From an uncultured Catenibacterium sp. (GTDB lineage Bacteria > Bacillota_I > Bacilli_A > Erysipelotrichales > Coprobacillaceae): a stretch of 8,532 bases of DNA. Positions 6,573-8,532 of the stretch are shown piece after piece. How positions within the stretch are numbered: the stretch's first letter is position 1; every line of letters starts with the position of its first letter. The stretch lies in assembly GCF_900764565.1 (NCBI RefSeq), contig NZ_CAAFOM010000164.1:1-8532 (forward strand), given 5' to 3'. The notes beneath the pieces are model-generated. The model did no database searches and was not told the DNA's origin. It saw only the letters and a list, made by a program, of their open reading frames with translations. Made by a program: the position numbers and the translations under genes.

Positions 6573-6581
6573 ATTATAACA
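6573..6581 (-). promoter_or_regulatory. Extended -10 promoter of the NifU-like gene
   Basis: TGTTATAAT on the minus strand (TG at 6581-6580, TATAAT at 6578-6573). The -35 region is T/C-rich with no consensus. Start predicted near 6566, about 19 bases before the chosen ATG. Confidence 0.65.
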
Positions 6582-6589
6582 CACAAAAT

Positions 6590-6622
6590 AAAAAAGAAAA
6601 GTGATATACCCTATAGAATCAC
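6590..6622 (-). terminator. Possible weak terminator upstream of the NifU-like gene
   Basis: On the minus strand GTGAT (6622-6618) can pair with ATCAC (6605-6601), with an inner TATA-GGG-TATA hairpin as an alternative, followed by TTTTCTTTTTT. The stem is short and AT-rich. It would stop any read-through from the secreted-protein locus. Confidence 0.3.
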
Positions 6623-6723
6623 TAAAAAACATACTTATTTATTAGACAATTTTGATAGATTGCACATTTTTAAGCATAATTCACTGCTTTTTATAGTAAA
6701 TAGGCTTTCTTACAAGACATAGC

Positions 6724-6745
6724 AAAAGAACCCCTAAGGGTTCTT
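6724..6745 (-). terminator. Terminator of the two-TM small protein gene
   Basis: AAGAACCC (6726-6733), loop CTAA, GGGTTCTT (6738-6745): an 8-bp stem starting 5 bases after the stop codon, followed on the minus strand by a short TTTT. Stem good, T tract modest. Confidence 0.65.
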
Positions 6746-6750
6746 CAATG

Positions 6751-6954
6751 TTATTCATCACTGTTATTTTTAATATAATCCAATACAAAATGAATGACAT
6801 AGAGTACGACAATCATCCATCCGACAGATACTAAAACATATTTACATTCTATAGGCTTATCTTCAACATACTTAAAGTAATAGTTATAAGCAAGTACTGG
6901 CACTTGAGTCATAAGTATAAGTAAAGCAAGTACAACTATATTTGTTTTCTTCAT
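6751..6954 (-). CDS. Small two-TM membrane protein, unknown function
   Basis: A 67-residue protein not recognised as a named family. The N-terminus (MKK, then hydrophobic residues 5-23, NIVVLALLILMTQVPVLAY) is either a membrane anchor or an uncleaved signal. A second hydrophobic stretch covers 39-60 (YVLVSVGWMIVVLYVIHFVL). Between them is a short charged, tyrosine-rich loop with C37, and the tail is acidic (KNNSDE). Basic residues before TM1 suggest a hairpin with both ends inside. A modest GGAAGG lies 5 bases before the ATG. It follows the secreted protein gene by 48 bp with no terminator between and ends in its own hairpin, so the two are probably co-transcribed. A small membrane protein next to a secreted protein recalls immunity or export helper genes, but nothing in its sequence proves this. 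Confidence 0.65.
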   Translation of the reverse strand: MKKTNIVVLALLILMTQVPVLAYNYYFKYVEDKPIECKYVLVSVGWMIVVLYVIHFVLDYIKNNSDE

Positions 6955-7002
6955 ATTAACCTTCCATTCCTTTCCGCCTGCAGCTCAAAGGCTCACATTC
7001 TC

Positions 7003-7677
7003 CTATTTGTAAGTATATGTTCTTTTAAATGAGCACCCTTTAACTCGTGAAGCACTCCCTGTACCAGCCTTTTGTCTATAAGTCAATCCCCTGATACTTG
7101 TAATTCTTGTTACTGAGTATGTATATTTTTGATAATAAGGATATGCTGTTAAAATCATTGATTTTACTTTTTTATTATTATGCATCGAAGGTACTGTAGC
7201 ACTTCCAGAAATAGAAATGTTTTCACCTTTTGTTAGTGAAAAACCTACGACTGATTCAACTGTTCCCACATTCACAGGAAAACTACAACTATAGGTATTA
7301 GAAACGCTCTTTGAATGTGATATTTGTAGTGTCACTCCTGGTCCACCTTTTGCCTGAGCCAATACTTTAGAACCCGTATAATTTCCTGCCGCCTTTCTCT
7401 TGCCAGTTGCTTCATAACGTGTAGTAGTTCTAGATGTTTCCATAACTAAATCTTTTTTTGAGATGTCAGATTGTAAGCTTGTATCTATCACATTTACTGT
7501 TAATACATCAGGATTCTCAAATATTTTTTCTACTTTTTGTGAATAATTAGGGTTGGATAAATCTGCTCTTATATTCACAACAGTTCTAGAATCATCTGTA
7601 GCATAAACAGTCGCTGCATTAGATAAAACCAACGCCATACTACATGCACTAATTAAAATACTTTCTTTTGATTTCAT
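7003..7677 (-). CDS. Secreted beta-rich protein, unknown function
   Basis: 224 residues from the ATG at 7677. A frame start at 7686 is possible, but AAGGGAG abuts that ATG and sits 9 bases before 7677. A signal peptide covers 1-26 (KSKE, hydrophobic core, VYA before TDD). The mature protein is rich in Ser, Thr, Val and Tyr with alternating polar/apolar runs, notably TLQISHSKSVSNTYSCSF, VVGFSLTKGENISISGSATV and AYPYYQKYTYSVTRI, suggesting long beta strands. Two cysteines in the mature part (about C131 and C215) could form a disulfide. There is no LPxTG, lipobox or cell-wall-binding repeat. The Ser/Thr-rich amphipathic strands resemble insertion regions of aerolysin/ETX-type beta pore formers, but this is a resemblance only and no family motif was recognised. 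It heads a likely operon with the two-TM protein. Confidence 0.75.
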   Translation of the reverse strand: MKSKESILISACSMALVLSNAATVYATDDSRTVVNIRADLSNPNYSQKVEKIFENPDVLTVNVIDTSLQSDISKKDLVMETSRTTTRYEATGKRKAAGNYTGSKVLAQAKGGPGVTLQISHSKSVSNTYSCSFPVNVGTVESVVGFSLTKGENISISGSATVPSMHNNKKVKSMILTAYPYYQKYTYSVTRITSIRGLTYRQKAGTGSASRVKGCSFKRTYTYK

Positions 7678-7708
7678 TTTATTCATCTCCCTTGGTTAGT
7701 ATAATCTA

Positions 7709-7737
7709 ACTTTACCATCATATTTGCACTTTGTAAA
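7709..7737 (-). promoter_or_regulatory. Candidate promoter of the secreted protein gene
   Basis: On the minus strand, TTTACA (7737-7732), a 17-bp spacer and extended -10 TGGTAAAGT (7717-7709). An alternative -10, TATACT (7703-7698), lies nearer the gene. A short inverted repeat, GTTAG/CTAAC (7695-7699 with 7706-7710), sits between the candidate promoter and the Shine-Dalgarno and could be an operator. Confidence 0.45.
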
Positions 7738-7894
7738 GGGGTTACATTATATTTCTATTTAAATAATAGTATTCTTCTGCTGTGTGCATTTATTTGAAAC
7801 TGATAAATTTCATATATACTCAATACATCTACTTAAATATATTTTTCACATTAAAGAATTATTATCATCTATTCTTTTATCACTATTATAAATA

Positions 7895-7903
7895 TGCTAT
7901 AAT
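7895..7903 (+). promoter_or_regulatory. Extended -10 promoter of the S1 gene
   Basis: TGCTATAAT, a perfect extended -10, with start near 7910 and a leader of roughly 15 bases holding GGAGG (7914-7918). No clear -35. The rest of the 237-bp divergent gap (7687-7894) is AT-rich with no further gene seen. Confidence 0.65.
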
Positions 7904-7924
7904 GCAGTTGATTGGAGGCGTGCA

Positions 7925-8284
7925 ATGGAACATCAAGTTCATGTAGGTGACATTGTTGATGTGACCATTACTGGTATTCAACCATATGGTGCATTTGCTT
8001 TATTGCCTGATGGAAGCAGCGGATTAATCCATATATCAGAAATATCTGATGGATTTGTTCGTGACGTTAATCAATTTGTCTTTTATGGAGAACAGGTTAA
8101 GGTAAAAGTCATTGATATAGATAACGTCCATCACCAGGCAAGGCTTTCTTTAAAAGCAGTCGCGAAAAAGAGACGTTTTCGCAAAAGAAAGTCAATCGTG
8201 GAGACACCTAAGGGGTTTGATCCACTAAGAGAAATGATGCCTCGATGGATCAGTCGAGGAATCGCAAAGGAGGAAGATGTATGA
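7925..8284 (+). CDS. S1 domain RNA-binding protein, YugI/GSP13-CvfD type
   Basis: 119 residues. An S1 domain occupies about 5-78, with the typical VGDIVDVTITGIQPYGAF opening, GLIHISEIS in the middle and VKVIDID closing strand. It is followed by a very basic patch KKRRFRKRK (81-89) and a C-terminal tail GFDPLREMMPRWI. This layout is that of general stress protein 13 (YugI) and CvfD, small ribosome- or RNA-associated regulators of Bacillota. The S1 fold binds single-stranded RNA, and the basic patch should strengthen contact with RNA or ribosomes. Start fixed by GGAGG (7914-7918), 6 bases before the ATG. The stop codon overlaps the pgi start (ATGA). A YugI homologue near pgi is also known in Bacillus, supporting the assignment. 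Confidence 0.9.
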   Translation: MEHQVHVGDIVDVTITGIQPYGAFALLPDGSSGLIHISEISDGFVRDVNQFVFYGEQVKVKVIDIDNVHHQARLSLKAVAKKRRFRKRKSIVETPKGFDPLREMMPRWISRGIAKEEDV

Positions 8285-8512
8285 TCAACGTTGATTTAAG
8301 TAAAGCTAAATTAACAGAAAGCATGGAATCATATAAGGACAGAGTTGCAGAAGTTCATGATATGATCCACAACAAAACAGGAGCAGGTAACGACTTTTTA
8401 GGATGGGTTGACTTACCTACTAACTACAACAAGACTGAAGTAGAAAACATTAAGAAAAAAGCTGCAGAATTATCTGAAGAAATTGATGTTTTATTAGTTT
8501 GTGGTATCGGTG
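8281..8512 (+). CDS. pgi: Glucose-6-phosphate isomerase, N-terminal part
   Basis: Starts in the ATGA overlap with the S1 gene and has AAAGGAGG (8266-8273) 7 bases upstream, so the two are probably translationally coupled. The N-terminal 77 codons (GAGNDFLGWVDLP and NYNKTEVENIKKKAAELSEE, then VLLVCGIG) match bacterial phosphoglucose isomerase of the Bacillota type, which interconverts glucose-6-phosphate and fructose-6-phosphate in glycolysis. In the family this last motif continues GIGGSYLGA. Here the frame instead reads EIGRAHV from base 8512 onward. That change coincides exactly with adapter sequence from 8513, so the gene is truncated by an assembly artefact and not by a natural mutation. 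Confidence 0.93.
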
Positions 8513-8532
8513 AGATCGGAAGAGCACACGTC
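8513..8532 (+). other. Illumina TruSeq adapter at the contig end
   Basis: AGATCGGAAGAGCACACGTC equals the first 20 bases of the standard TruSeq read-1 adapter. It interrupts the conserved GIGGSYLGA coding motif of pgi. These bases are sequencing residue and should be trimmed. Confidence 0.97.

Noticed and set aside
6513..6722. Plus-strand 69-codon frame upstream of the NifU-like gene
   Set aside because: Partly antisense to the NifU-like gene, no Shine-Dalgarno, no family resemblance.

Overview
The window looks like chromosome of a low-GC Bacillota, most plausibly a gut Erysipelotrichia/Coprobacillaceae-type organism. The basis is AT-rich DNA, strong AGGAGG ribosome binding sites, a long-form HPF, a GSP13/YugI-type S1 gene joined to pgi, and a SAM-I-clan riboswitch on metK. 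The family-level placement is inference. Most of the sequence is ordinary housekeeping DNA. A Fic-family gene and a small secreted-protein locus form two accessory patches.

Layout. From 1 to 1618 (minus) there is a single-chain ABC transporter (ATPase fused to an FtsX/MacB-like permease), cut by the left edge. Diverging from it at 1665-2597 (plus) is a YtqA/MnmL-type radical SAM protein, probably acting in wobble-uridine tRNA modification. Then, all on the minus strand: a Fic protein with a C-terminal winged helix (2794-3840), a gene-poor stretch, long-form hpf (4349-4885), metK (4996-6141) behind a complete SAM riboswitch with antiterminator and terminator (6164-6305), a NifU-C-like Fe-S protein (6320-6547), a two-TM 67-aa protein (6751-6954), and an unrecognised secreted beta-rich protein (7003-7677). 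Diverging again on the plus strand are an S1-domain protein (7925-8284) and the start of pgi (8281 onward), overlapping by ATGA.

Functionally, metK makes SAM and is controlled by SAM. The radical SAM protein consumes SAM, and the NifU-like protein is a possible Fe-S source, although no shared regulation is seen. Most minus-strand genes end in their own hairpin terminator and look like independent units. The clearest exceptions are the secreted-protein/two-TM pair and the S1-pgi pair.

Three observations matter most. (1) The Fic promoter (TTGATA-17-TGnTAAAAT) carries a near-symmetric array of four ATCTCCATCA-type sites about two helical turns apart. They cover the spacer, the -10 edge and the Shine-Dalgarno sequence, and the same word is found in the gene's terminator: a likely autoregulatory operator. 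(2) The metK leader is a divergent SAM-I-clan riboswitch whose P1, antiterminator and terminator can be paired by eye. (3) The last 20 bases (8513-8532) are identical to the start of the Illumina TruSeq adapter, so the contig end is artefactual and the final residues of the pgi reading frame are not biological.
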